Origin: Gammaproteobacteria bacterium
Lineage (GTDB): Bacteria > Pseudomonadota > Gammaproteobacteria > Pseudomonadales > Azotimanducaceae
DNA: 40,651 nt
Assembly: GCA_028824555.1 (NCBI GenBank)
Contig: JAPPDJ010000004.1
Coordinates: 1-40,651 of the forward strand
Direction of reading: 5' to 3'
Of this stretch, positions 24,086-37,228 are shown one piece after another. Each line of letters starts with the position of its first letter. Positions within the stretch are counted from its first letter, which is position 1. The translations under genes were made by a program, and so were the position numbers. The notes beneath the pieces are model-generated. The model saw only the letters and a program-made list of their open reading frames with translations. It ran no database searches and was not told the DNA's origin.

Positions 24086-25351
24086 TCAACGCCTCTTCAG
24101 CTTCACCTGCTGAAGGCTCCCCTGATCGTCAAATCCCGCAGTGCTGCTGACGATCACGGTGTCGCCATCGTCCAAGCCGTCCCGCACCTCGATGTGGCGC
24201 AGCGTGCCAGCGCCGAAGCGCACAGCCACGCGCCCGGCACTCTCCCCGTCTGTCGCCAGCCGAAAGACCTCGCCCGGGCTGTCTTCGCGCACGCCCAAGG
24301 GGCGGCGAACGAACAGGACATCCGTGAGGTTCGCCACCGTGATGGTGGCTCGAATCGACAGATCTGGCCGCACACCCACCGGCAGTTCTGCCTCGAACGC
24401 CACATCCACCGCGACGCTGTTCTGCGTGACCGCTGGATCGACCCGGGTGACCATGCCCGGCACCTCCTGGCTGAGCACCGTCACCACCGCCGGCTGACCC
24501 GGCACGACGCGGCTCGCGTACGACTCCGGCACGCGGATCAGGCCTCGCAGCACCGCTGTGTCCACCACGCGCGCGACCTGGGCCCCGGCGTTGACCCGCT
24601 GCCCCGTCTCCACCAACACTTCACGCAGCGTGCCGGCAATGTCCGTGGTAACCAGCAAGCCTTCCGCCAACCGTTCCGCTTCCGCAAGAGCCGACTCCCG
24701 CTCCGCGATGCGCGCCTCGCTGGCCTCCCGCTCCGCCGCAAGCACCGACTGCAACTCCTCGAAGCGCCGCTCCTCGAACGCCAACTCCGCCCGCGCCCGT
24801 TCCGTGCGAATCTTGGTGCTTCGATAGTCGATCTCGGACACCGCCTGCCGTTCGAGCAACTCGGTCTCGGCTTCGAGTTGCAGTTCGAGTTCCTCGAGAT
24901 CAGCTTGCCGGGCGAGGATTTGCGCCTCGCCAGCCAACCTTCGATCGGTGAACTCCGCCAATCGACGCCGGTGCTCGGCGGTCGCCTCGGCAAGTTGCAG
25001 GCGGGCAGCCACGGCACTCTGCCGAACCTGCGGATTGATGAGGCGGGCAATGCCGTCGCCAGCCGCCACCGTTTCGCCAGCGCGGGCGAGGATTCGTTCC
25101 ACGGAACCGGCAACCTCGGACGCGATCCAGCGCTCGTTGACCGGCTCAAGTTCGCCCGCGCCCTGCACTTCGATGGCGAGCGTGCCGCGCTCCACGGTGG
25201 CGGTGGTTACGTCCGTCAAGGCCACCGCCGAGTCCGGGCGGAGCCAAACGCGATCGATGACGATGAAGAGGATGATGGCGACGACTGCGACCGCGGCCCA
25301 GCCAATCTGCCGAATCAGTCTTCGCGGATCGCCCTCTCGGGGGCGATCCAT
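24086..25351 (-). CDS. HlyD/MacA-like periplasmic adaptor of an ABC exporter
   Basis: This is a 421-residue membrane-fusion protein. It has an inner-membrane anchor (about 15-31, IGWAAVAVVAIILFIVI), then a biotinyl-lipoyl-like half (ASEVAGSVERILARAGETVAAGD), a long alpha hairpin (about 107-230, rich in Glu, Arg and Ala), the second lipoyl half (GTLREVLVETGQRVNAG) and beta-barrel regions to the C-terminus. It would link the permease to an outer-membrane channel; no TolC-like gene is in the window. The start is uncertain: ATG 25351 is used, but an in-frame TTG at 25378 has GGGAG six bases upstream and may be the true start. The preceding permease gene stops at 25392. Confidence 0.9.
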   Translation of the reverse strand: MDRPREGDPRRLIRQIGWAAVAVVAIILFIVIDRVWLRPDSAVALTDVTTATVERGTLAIEVQGAGELEPVNERWIASEVAGSVERILARAGETVAAGDGIARLINPQVRQSAVAARLQLAEATAEHRRRLAEFTDRRLAGEAQILARQADLEELELQLEAETELLERQAVSEIDYRSTKIRTERARAELAFEERRFEELQSVLAAEREASEARIAERESALAEAERLAEGLLVTTDIAGTLREVLVETGQRVNAGAQVARVVDTAVLRGLIRVPESYASRVVPGQPAVVTVLSQEVPGMVTRVDPAVTQNSVAVDVAFEAELPVGVRPDLSIRATITVANLTDVLFVRRPLGVREDSPGEVFRLATDGESAGRVAVRFGAGTLRHIEVRDGLDDGDTVIVSSTAGFDDQGSLQQVKLKRR

Positions 25352-25391
25352 CGAGTAATCGTCCGCCTCGCTTGGCAAGAGGTTCTCCCTC

Positions 25392-27908
25392 CTATGCGCC
25401 GCCTTGGCGGGCGTCTGCGACGGAACCATCCACCAATGCACTGATGGCATGGCGGCGAGCGAGTTGCCCCATGAGGAAGCGAACCAGCAGGGCGCACAGG
25501 AGGGCGAGGGAGGCGAACGCCGGCAACAACCACCAAAGTTCCAATGCCTCGGTGAACGCAGGTGCCCACACCTTGGCCGCTATGCCTGCGCCGCCAACCA
25601 CTGCGGCGGCCACAATCAACTCGCGCACGCTCGTGGCGGATTGCGCGAGCGCGAGTTCTCCCGGAGTCGCGCCCAAGGCAAAGCGGATGCCGATGCGGGA
25701 TCGCGTCTCGGCAATGTTCCGCGCCAGCGAGTTGCCAACGCCGGAGAGTGCCAGCACGAGGGCGAACCCGGCAGCCACCGCGAGCACCACCTCTACGCTG
25801 CGCTTGGCGAGAAACTGCTCGCGGAATCGCTCAGCAGGTGTGCCGCGGAACTCGACCTCCCAGCCCTCGTATTGCGGCAGTTGTGTGAGGGCATCCGCCA
25901 AGTCAAGCCCTTGCTCGGCGTCGATGATCCAGCGGTGCGGGTAGCCGATACTAACCTTCGGCCCGTAGATCATCAGCGGCACACCCTCGGCATAGTCGCC
26001 ATATGGCACTTCGCCCACCACGCCTACCACCGTCTTCTCAAGTTCCCCATCCCCGTCGGCCCATACCCTCAGCGGTGTTCCCAGCACGACTTCCACCCCA
26101 CCGAGCGCCTCCGCAGCGGACTGCGACAAGACGACCTCGCGGAAGTTGTCATCCTCGAACATGCGACCGGCCACGAGATCGACACCGAGCGTGCGGAAGT
26201 AGCCAGGGGTCACGAGATTCTCGACGAACGGCGTGTCCTCCAGGTTCGGGAAACCTGCGATCTTGCGCGAGAGGTAGTGCAGATACTCCTTCGGCGCAAC
26301 TGGCTCCAGCGTGGCCCCCGCAGCAGCGCGAACGCCGGGGATCGCCTCAATGGCATCGAGCGCGTTGGCCACACCGCGGTCGAGTGCCATCCAAGAGTCT
26401 GTGCTGTTGGGGTCGCGCAACTCAACGGTGGCGACATCGGGATTCGGCAGCCCGAGCGAAAGCCGGGCATCGCCCAGGTAGCGGCCAGCCAAAGACAACA
26501 CCACCACGAAGCTAGCCACACAGACCAGCAGGAGGAACTGCCGTGTGGTCCCGCGCAACCACTTGCCCGACCGCACCAACGCCGCCGAACTGCGAGACAC
26601 AGACCAGCTCACATAGGCAAGGCAAGCCACAAACGCAAGCGCGAGCAAGAACCCGGCAATGCCGCGGCCGGCGACCAACGACGCGGGGAACACCTCACCC
26701 AGGTAGCTCGAGAACGGCTCGACACGCAGGAGGACATCGAGGACATAGCCGGCCGCCAGCCAGCCGACCACGCCCATGATTGCCGCGAGGATCAGATTCT
26801 CGGCAAGCGCCCGGCCAAACAGGTCCAACGGCGCGGCGCCCACGGCGATTCGCACGTTCTGCTCGTCTTCACGCGAGACGTGCTCTGCCAAAAGGAACTC
26901 CAGTACCGACACGAAGGCCATCAGCAGCAGCATGGCAACGACGCCAGCTAGCCAAAGCGTCTTCTGGAGGACATCTCCGCGCTTGTCAGGGGAGGTCTCA
27001 AGGCCGCGGCCAAGCGCGACTCGATCCGCGTCGCCGAAACCGAAGCCAAAGGCACGACGGTTGGTTTCGATACCCTCCCTTGCCGGCAGCTCGGACTCCA
27101 CCTCCACCACGACCATCTTGCTGTCGAATCGATGTTCCGCCAATCGGGCGCGAGCCGCGACGAATTCGGCGTCTGCATCCTGGCCTGCGGGAATCACGCC
27201 GAACACGGTTACGCTCGGCCAAAGGCGAGCGATTCGGCGCTGCGCTTCGACATCCAAGCCTTCCGCAATGGGTGGCATGGACAGTTCCAAGGGCAGGTTC
27301 GTCACCCACACGTCAGGAATGTGCTGCAGCACCCCCCCAAAACCCGGCGCCGCGACACCGACAATGGGCACCGAAGTGCCGTCCGTTGTGGTCAGGAGTT
27401 CGCCAACAACATCCTCACGGCCGTATGTGCGGTCCCATACCTCGGCGGTAATCACCGCGCCCGGGCTGCCATCGCTCGGCGCCAATGTTCCAGACGCGGG
27501 GCGCACGCCAAGTCGATCGAAGAAGCTGGCCGAGACTAGCTGCGGTTGCAGGGGCGCTGAGTTGTTTGGCCCGGCCGGCTCCATCGTCATCCAATACACC
27601 GGCATGGCAAAGAACCACGAGACCTCCGGCACCTTCGCCACGATCTCGTCGAAATCGCGAATCGACATGGACTGGTAGCCCCCGCCAGTCTCGCGCAACG
27701 CCGTGACGTAACTCTGATCTGCAACGCCAACCGGCATGCGGAACCAACTCGCATGGGCAAGCGTCACCACCGCAGCGATGAACCCAAACGACACCCCAAG
27801 CGATACCACAAAGTAGGCGAGCTTGGCCGGCCGCCGACGCACCGTGCCGACGATGCTTCGTAGCGCTTCCACGGGTACCCCTACCCCAAACGCGGCCTGA
27901 GTAAGCAT
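25392..27908 (-). CDS. MacB/ADOP-type ABC permease, second tandem copy
   Basis: This is an 838-residue permease of the large, duplicated MacB-like type (ADOP: one N-terminal helix near 30-50, a periplasmic domain, a central FtsX helix block near 315-480, a second periplasmic domain, and a C-terminal FtsX block near 700-830). There is no ATPase domain, so it must use the LolD-like ATPase. It closely resembles the gene immediately upstream: the central segment (EHVSREDEQNVRIAVGAAP) and the C-terminal segment (SGVGNSLARNI, RSRIGIRFALGATP) are nearly identical, whereas the periplasmic parts differ more. ATG at 27908. The gap to the upstream copy is 132 bases and contains ACTCCC/GGGAGT hairpin potential. 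The substrate is unknown; relatives export peptides, macrolides or lipids. Confidence 0.9.
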   Translation of the reverse strand: MLTQAAFGVGVPVEALRSIVGTVRRRPAKLAYFVVSLGVSFGFIAAVVTLAHASWFRMPVGVADQSYVTALRETGGGYQSMSIRDFDEIVAKVPEVSWFFAMPVYWMTMEPAGPNNSAPLQPQLVSASFFDRLGVRPASGTLAPSDGSPGAVITAEVWDRTYGREDVVGELLTTTDGTSVPIVGVAAPGFGGVLQHIPDVWVTNLPLELSMPPIAEGLDVEAQRRIARLWPSVTVFGVIPAGQDADAEFVAARARLAEHRFDSKMVVVEVESELPAREGIETNRRAFGFGFGDADRVALGRGLETSPDKRGDVLQKTLWLAGVVAMLLLMAFVSVLEFLLAEHVSREDEQNVRIAVGAAPLDLFGRALAENLILAAIMGVVGWLAAGYVLDVLLRVEPFSSYLGEVFPASLVAGRGIAGFLLALAFVACLAYVSWSVSRSSAALVRSGKWLRGTTRQFLLLVCVASFVVVLSLAGRYLGDARLSLGLPNPDVATVELRDPNSTDSWMALDRGVANALDAIEAIPGVRAAAGATLEPVAPKEYLHYLSRKIAGFPNLEDTPFVENLVTPGYFRTLGVDLVAGRMFEDDNFREVVLSQSAAEALGGVEVVLGTPLRVWADGDGELEKTVVGVVGEVPYGDYAEGVPLMIYGPKVSIGYPHRWIIDAEQGLDLADALTQLPQYEGWEVEFRGTPAERFREQFLAKRSVEVVLAVAAGFALVLALSGVGNSLARNIAETRSRIGIRFALGATPGELALAQSATSVRELIVAAAVVGGAGIAAKVWAPAFTEALELWWLLPAFASLALLCALLVRFLMGQLARRHAISALVDGSVADARQGGA

Positions 27909-28040
27909 GCACCAGGTTACAGGCTCGTTACAGGGCCAGTCTCTGCCTGCGGGGAGGACTCACGCTTCTCTGAAGCGGTCGCGGACACCTCGACTCCCGC
28001 TCAAGGGGGAGTGACGGGAAGCTCCCGCGTCCAACGGGAC

Positions 28041-30548
28041 TCAGATGGAGGCTCCTCCGCGAACCTCCACGACCGACCCATCCACTAGTGCGCTGATGGT
28101 GTGGCGTCGCGCAAGTTGCCCCATGAGAAAGCGAGTCAGCAGGATGCACACGAGTGCGAGGCAGACGAACGCCGGCGCCAGCCACCAGAGTTCCAGCGCT
28201 TCGGTGAACGCGGGCGCCCAGGTCTTGGCCACGACGCCCGTGCCGCCAACCACGGCCGCCGCCACCACAAGCTCGCGTACGCTCGTGGCGGATTGGGCCA
28301 GCGCGAGCTCTGCCGGCGTCGCACCCAAGGCAAAGCGGATGCCGATGCGGGACCTAGTCTCGACGATGTTGCGCGCCAACGAATTGCCGACGCCCGAGAG
28401 CGCGAGCACGAGGGCGAAGCCGGCGGCCACCGCAAGCACAACTTCGACGCTGCGCTTGGCAAGGAACTGCTTGCGGAATCGCTGAGCGGGGGTGTCCCAG
28501 AGGAACACTTCCCAGCCCTCGTACAGGGGCAGTTGCGTGAGCGCCTCCGCCAAGTCAAGCCCCGGCTCGGCGTCGACGAACCACCGGTGCCGATAGTCAT
28601 CTCCGTATCTCGGCTCGTAGACCATCAGCGGCACGCCGTCGGTGTAATCGCCATAGGGCACTTCCCCCACGACGCCAACGACGGTCTTTTCCAGCTTCCA
28701 TCCGTCTTCGTGGGTCAAAGACAACGGTATGCCCAGTACCACATCAACACCGCCGAGCGCCTCCGCCGCAGAGCGCGATATGACGATCTCGGTGTCGTTC
28801 TCCTCGAACATGCGACCCGCCAACAGCTCGACGCCAAGGGTGCGGAAAAAGCTCCGAGTCACATCGTTCTCGAAGAACGTCACGTCCTCAAGTTCTGGGG
28901 CGCCGGTGACCTTGTACGAGAAGTAATGGAGCTGCTCCTTCGATGCAACAGGCGCAAGCGTTGCCTGTGCGGCGGCGCGAACCCCAGGAATCGCCTCGAT
29001 GGCCTTGATCGCCTCAGCCAATTGAAACCCAGTCACTGAACCAGGTTCCCGGTTCGGATCGCGTAAGTACACTTCCTGGGCATCCGGATTCGCCAACGGG
29101 AGCGACAGGCGGGCATCGCCCAAATAGCGTCCGCCGAGGGACAACACGAGCACGAAGCTGGCGACACATACGAGCAAGAGGAGTTGGCGCGTCGTCCGCC
29201 GCAGCCACTGGCCGGAGCGCACCAACGCCGCTGCACTGCGCGACACGAACCAACTCACATAGCCCAAGCAAACCACGAACGCCAGCATGAGCAAGAGGCC
29301 CACGAGGCCCGTGCCTGCGATCCACGATGCGGTGGAAGCCTCACCCAGATAGCTGGAAAACGGCTCGACGCGGAGGAGCACATCTAGCACATAGCCCGCC
29401 GCCAGCCACCCCACGACTCCCATCGCCACGGCCAGAAACAGATTCTCGGCGAGGGCGCGACCAAACAGGTCCATCGGCGCAGCCCCTACCGCGATGCGGA
29501 CGTTCTGCTCGTCCTCCCGAGAGACGTGTTCGGCGAGCAGGAACTCCACCACGGACACGAATGCCATGAGCAGCAGCATGGCCACCACCCCGGCGAGCCA
29601 GAGGGTCCTCTGCACCACTTCCGTGCGCTTGTCCGGCGAGGTCTCAAGGCCGCGGCTGAAGACGACTCGATCCGAGTCCCTGAAGCCGAAGCCATACGGC
29701 CGGCGGTCGCTTGCGAGGCCGCCTCTTGCGGGCGAATCGGGTTCCATCTCCACCCAGATCATTTTGCTGTCGAATCGATGCTCGGCCAGTCGGTCACGAG
29801 CCGCGACAAATTCGGAGTCCGCATCCCTGCCTTCGGGAATGACGCCAAACACCGTTACGTTTGACCACAGGTAACCGATCCGGCGCTTCCCCTCCGCCGT
29901 GACCCCATCGGCAATCGACGGAGTGGAGACTTCCAACGGCGGGTTCATCACCCACACGTTGACGTGGTCCCGCAACGGCCCCTCGAACCCCGGCGGGGCC
30001 ACTCCAATGATTGGAATGGCAGTGCCGACCTCGGTGGTCAGGTACTCGCCGATGATGTCCTGGCGGCCGTACGATCGACGCCAAACCTCGTCGGCAATCA
30101 CCGCAGCCGGGGCACCTTGTGTAGGCGAGAGCGATCCAAACGCGGGGCGCACGCCAAGATGCTTGAAAAACTCAGGCGACGCCAGATGCGTGAACAGAAA
30201 CGCTTCGGCACCTGACGACGAAGCGGGCCTTAAGGACGACCAGTACGCCGGCATGACATAGAACCACGGGACCTCCGGCACGCGCTCGACTATCTCGTCG
30301 AAGTCGCGCACAGACATCGACTCGATGCTCCCGCCGGCGATCGTCCGCATGGCCGTGACGTAATCCCGATTTTCGACCCCAACCGGCAAGCGAAACCAGC
30401 TTGCGTGGGCGAGCGTCGCGACCGCCGCGATAAAGCCAAACGACAATCCCAGGGAAACGACGAAGTACGCAAGCTTCGCCGGCCGCCCACGCGCCGTACC
30501 AACGATGCTACGCAGCGCTTCCACGGCACCCCCGGCCGAGTGTCTCAC
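28041..30548 (-). CDS. MacB/ADOP-type ABC permease, first tandem copy
   Basis: This is an 835-residue paralogue of the following gene with the same architecture: N-terminal helix (AKLAYFVVSLGLSFGFIAAV), MacB-type periplasmic domain, central FtsX block (about 312-480), second periplasmic domain and C-terminal FtsX block (about 700-830). It starts with GTG at 30548, only 3 bases after the stop of the CydDC-like exporter gene, so the two are almost certainly co-transcribed. An in-frame GTG at 30524 would align better with the paralogue (VEALRSIVG) and may be the real start. The two permeases may form a heterodimer or be alternative partners of the shared ATPase and adaptor (inference). Confidence 0.9.
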   Translation of the reverse strand: MRHSAGGAVEALRSIVGTARGRPAKLAYFVVSLGLSFGFIAAVATLAHASWFRLPVGVENRDYVTAMRTIAGGSIESMSVRDFDEIVERVPEVPWFYVMPAYWSSLRPASSSGAEAFLFTHLASPEFFKHLGVRPAFGSLSPTQGAPAAVIADEVWRRSYGRQDIIGEYLTTEVGTAIPIIGVAPPGFEGPLRDHVNVWVMNPPLEVSTPSIADGVTAEGKRRIGYLWSNVTVFGVIPEGRDADSEFVAARDRLAEHRFDSKMIWVEMEPDSPARGGLASDRRPYGFGFRDSDRVVFSRGLETSPDKRTEVVQRTLWLAGVVAMLLLMAFVSVVEFLLAEHVSREDEQNVRIAVGAAPMDLFGRALAENLFLAVAMGVVGWLAAGYVLDVLLRVEPFSSYLGEASTASWIAGTGLVGLLLMLAFVVCLGYVSWFVSRSAAALVRSGQWLRRTTRQLLLLVCVASFVLVLSLGGRYLGDARLSLPLANPDAQEVYLRDPNREPGSVTGFQLAEAIKAIEAIPGVRAAAQATLAPVASKEQLHYFSYKVTGAPELEDVTFFENDVTRSFFRTLGVELLAGRMFEENDTEIVISRSAAEALGGVDVVLGIPLSLTHEDGWKLEKTVVGVVGEVPYGDYTDGVPLMVYEPRYGDDYRHRWFVDAEPGLDLAEALTQLPLYEGWEVFLWDTPAQRFRKQFLAKRSVEVVLAVAAGFALVLALSGVGNSLARNIVETRSRIGIRFALGATPAELALAQSATSVRELVVAAAVVGGTGVVAKTWAPAFTEALELWWLAPAFVCLALVCILLTRFLMGQLARRHTISALVDGSVVEVRGGASI

Positions 30549-30551
30549 CTG

Positions 30552-34232
<3,681 letters not shown>

Positions 34233-34374
34233 GGGCGGAGCTATCGATCCATGAAGCGGTTTGACCAAGCTGCGGTCAAGAATGCCACGCCGCCCGAGCC
34301 AGGTGTTCGGGAGCCTTATGAAAGCGGGCGTCCATCGGCGCGTTTCAACGAATCGCTCGCGTCGAATTCAAGGC

Positions 34375-34400
34375 GGGCGGGGACAGGCCCCGCCCCTACG
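34375..34400. repeat. Half-copy of family A palindromic element
   Basis: A single arm (GGGCGGGGACAGGCCCCGCC then CCTACG) lies in the 250-base gap between the CydDC-like gene and the TonB receptor gene. The neighbouring TTCAAG and CGGCGCGTTTC sequences also occur beside the copies at 40533-40625. The arm forms a short hairpin. Apart from this, the gap shows no gene. Confidence 0.7.
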
Positions 34401-34485
34401 GGAGCTGAGGTGACAGGGAGGCCAATGTGACAACCCCCAACCAGTGCGTTAAGGTCGGTTCCATCTTGAAAGGCGGGGCCCTGCA

Positions 34486-37098
34486 ATGTTCAAGGAAACC
34501 AAGCTCTCTCGTGCCGTGGGTTCTGTGATTGCGCTTTCGCTGGCTGGGGGAGCAGCCGCCGAGATCGAGGAAGTCATCGTCACGGCGCAGAAGCGCACCG
34601 AAAGCATGCAAGACACGGCCATTGCGGTGCAGGCGATGGAAGAGCGGTCGCTCGACGAGCAGCGCATCGACACGTTCGTCGACTACATCAAGCTGCTGCC
34701 GAGTGCCACCGCAGGGGGGCGCGGCCCGGGCCAGAACGAAATCTACATCCGCGGCGCCGCGGTGGACGCCATCAACATATCGGTGGCGGAAGCGCAGGGA
34801 TCTGCGCCCAACGTCGCGCTCTATCTCGACGAGCAACCGGTGACGGCCGGCGGGCGCAATCTCGATGTCTATGCCACCGACATCGCCCGCATCGAGGTGC
34901 TGCCAGGCCCGCAGGGCACTCTGTATGGCGCGAGTTCGCAGGCCGGCACAGTCCGGCTCATCACCAACAAGCCCAACATGGACGAGGTCGAGGCGCGGCT
35001 CGATGCCAGCACTTCCGCCACCTGGGAGGGCGAGCCTTCGACGGCGCTCGAAGGCGTGCTGAACGTGCCGCTCAATGACCGTACCGCGGTGCGGCTCGCG
35101 CTCTTCAGCGACAACCAGGGCGGCTACATCGACAACGTTCACAGCCAGCTCTGGCCCGATCCTTCGAAGAATCCCCGGCTTCCTTCCGCGAGCGGCATCA
35201 TGTTCGTGCCCGCTGGCGGCGATCCCGCAAGCCACGAGTTCGCCGACGGCACGTTTGCCGTGCCCGGACGCACCTATCCCGTGAACTACCGACCGGCCGA
35301 GAACGACCACCTCGTCGAGGACGACTTCAACGACGCGGCCTATAGCGGGTTCCGCCTGAGCGGCGCCTTCAACATCACCGACGACTGGACCCTGAACGTC
35401 TCCCACCACCAGCAGACGCTGAAGGCAGAAGGCGTTTTCGACTACGACCAGGAAGTCGGCGACCTAGAGGTTGCCCGCTACAGTGAAGACTCGCTCGAGG
35501 ATGCCTTCGGCCAAACCTCTTGGACCCTGCAAGGTCGGCTCGGCATTCTGGATGCGATTTACACGGGCGCGTATCTCGAACGCGAGGTGGAGCACTCCTA
35601 CGACTACTCCGAATACGTCAATGTCGGCGGCTACATCCCTGGCTACATCTGCGAATACAACACGCCCGGCTACCACGGCGGGGGCGGCGTTGGCTACAGC
35701 TACGACCCCACCCTCTCGGGCGATCCCGGGGTGATCGACTGCGTGCCAGGCGACGGTTCCTTCCTGGGTGCCACCGACTTCGACCGCCTGAACCACGAAT
35801 TCCGCATCCAAACCGAGATTGCCGGGCGCGTTGGCCTCACCGGAGGCGTGTTCTTCCAGGAGCGGGAGGCGCTGCACACCGGCAACTTCCGCTATGGCAT
35901 CGATGGCGGCAATCCCATCGACCCGTCGCGGATCAGCCGCGGACGCGCCCGCAGCACGGTCATTCGCAGCCCCGAGGTGCAATTCACCAACGACATCGTG
36001 CGGCCCGAGGAAGAGACCGCGTTCTTCGGCGAGGTCTCGGTCAACATCACCGAAGACCTCGCGGCCACCGTCGGGGCGAGGCAGTACACGCTCGAAACCG
36101 GCTTCGAGGGCTTCTCGGCGTTCCGCTACGGCAATCGCCCGGTGCCGAACCTGGCCGGCGAGCGAGGCGTGACGGTGATGCCCAACGTCACCGGGGGGCG
36201 TGACTACGCCCAGAACCTCGGCGGCTTCCAACCGCTCGAAGTGGACGACGTGATCACTCGCTTCGGCCTGTCGTGGCACGCAAGCGACGACGTGCTGCTG
36301 TATGGGGCGGTGTCCGAGGGCTACCGACCGCCCGGCTTCAACCGCGCCGCCGCTGCGGGGGTGGCAACCGCGCAAGGCGTGGCGGCGCGGGGCAACGACG
36401 GCCCCGGTGGCTTCCCGGACTACTTCATTCCCGTCACCTACCGCAGCGACAGCGTCCAGAACATGGAGTTCGGCTGGAAGGCGGTGCTGATGGACCGGAT
36501 GTTGCGGCTCAACGGCTCCATCTACAGCATCAACTGGGACGACATTCAGGTGTCCCACTTCGACTCGCAGAACATCTCCATCTTCACCATCGTCGACAAC
36601 GGCGGCGACGCGGAAATCCGCGGCCTCGAGGTGGACATGGAGTGGCTGGCCTCGGACAACCTTTCGATCTACGGGGCGCTGTCCTACAACGACACCGAGT
36701 TGGTGGCGGTGAATCCCACCTTCGACTTCGTGGTGGCAGACGTCGGCAGCCAACTGCCGCTGACTCCGGAACTGCAATTCAACGTGCGGGGTCGCTACGA
36801 GTGGGAGATGGCCGGCGGCATGGCGCACTGGCAGCTTTCGCTCAAGTATGCCGGCGAGAGCTTCAACTCCCTGGTGGACATCCCCGGCACCGACCCGCGC
36901 AAGGTGCAGGATTCCTACGCCATCGTCGACGCAAGCGCCGGCTATCGCAGCAACGAGGGCTGGGCGGCGGAACTCTTCATCGACAACCTCACCGACGAAC
37001 GCGCGCAGTTGCACATCAACCGGCAGGACTTCCGCGAGCGAATCACGACCAACCGTCCGTTGACGGTGGGCCTCAGGGTGTCGTGGGAGATGCTGTAG
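34486..37098 (+). CDS. TonB-dependent outer-membrane receptor
   Basis: This is an 870-residue outer-membrane receptor that imports a scarce or large substrate using TonB energy. A signal peptide (about 1-25, ending GGAAA) is followed directly by the TonB-box-like EEVIVTAQKR. The plug domain has QNEIYIRG and RIEVLPGPQGTLYGASSQAG (residues 145 on), and a long beta-barrel ends in an aromatic/hydrophobic strand (GLRVSWEML), as needed for barrel insertion. ATG at 34486. The mid-barrel region contains a Tyr/Gly-rich loop (YICEYNTPGYHGGGGVGYSY). It is followed by TPR-sulfotransferase and PhyH genes on the same strand. No Fur box or sigma/anti-sigma genes are next to it, so iron is not implied; the substrate is unknown. 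Confidence 0.95.
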   Translation: MFKETKLSRAVGSVIALSLAGGAAAEIEEVIVTAQKRTESMQDTAIAVQAMEERSLDEQRIDTFVDYIKLLPSATAGGRGPGQNEIYIRGAAVDAINISVAEAQGSAPNVALYLDEQPVTAGGRNLDVYATDIARIEVLPGPQGTLYGASSQAGTVRLITNKPNMDEVEARLDASTSATWEGEPSTALEGVLNVPLNDRTAVRLALFSDNQGGYIDNVHSQLWPDPSKNPRLPSASGIMFVPAGGDPASHEFADGTFAVPGRTYPVNYRPAENDHLVEDDFNDAAYSGFRLSGAFNITDDWTLNVSHHQQTLKAEGVFDYDQEVGDLEVARYSEDSLEDAFGQTSWTLQGRLGILDAIYTGAYLEREVEHSYDYSEYVNVGGYIPGYICEYNTPGYHGGGGVGYSYDPTLSGDPGVIDCVPGDGSFLGATDFDRLNHEFRIQTEIAGRVGLTGGVFFQEREALHTGNFRYGIDGGNPIDPSRISRGRARSTVIRSPEVQFTNDIVRPEEETAFFGEVSVNITEDLAATVGARQYTLETGFEGFSAFRYGNRPVPNLAGERGVTVMPNVTGGRDYAQNLGGFQPLEVDDVITRFGLSWHASDDVLLYGAVSEGYRPPGFNRAAAAGVATAQGVAARGNDGPGGFPDYFIPVTYRSDSVQNMEFGWKAVLMDRMLRLNGSIYSINWDDIQVSHFDSQNISIFTIVDNGGDAEIRGLEVDMEWLASDNLSIYGALSYNDTELVAVNPTFDFVVADVGSQLPLTPELQFNVRGRYEWEMAGGMAHWQLSLKYAGESFNSLVDIPGTDPRKVQDSYAIVDASAGYRSNEGWAAELFIDNLTDERAQLHINRQDFRERITTNRPLTVGLRVSWEML

Positions 37099-37135
37099 CG
37101 GCCACGACTGGGCTCGCTTGCTTGGGCGAGGGCCA

Positions 37136-37162
37136 CGCGCATTTGGCGGTGCCAAATGCGCG
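37136..37162. repeat. Perfect 12-bp hairpin after the TonB receptor gene
   Basis: CGCGCATTTGGC, a GGT loop and GCCAAATGCGCG form a perfect stem 38 bases after the receptor stop. It is followed by a second small hairpin (CGCGCCTCGCGGCGCG) but no T-run. It could attenuate or stabilise the receptor transcript, or be another palindromic repeat. Confidence 0.6.
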
Positions 37163-37228
37163 CCTCGCGGCGCGTCAGTTTCTGCCGCGGACGGCTGAGG
37201 CCATGTTTGCCGCTAGCCTGACGCCGGC

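Noticed and set aside
35464-37155. 563-codon open frame antisense to the TonB receptor gene
   Set aside because: Low-complexity shadow with no family features; the receptor on the other strand has plug and barrel motifs throughout.
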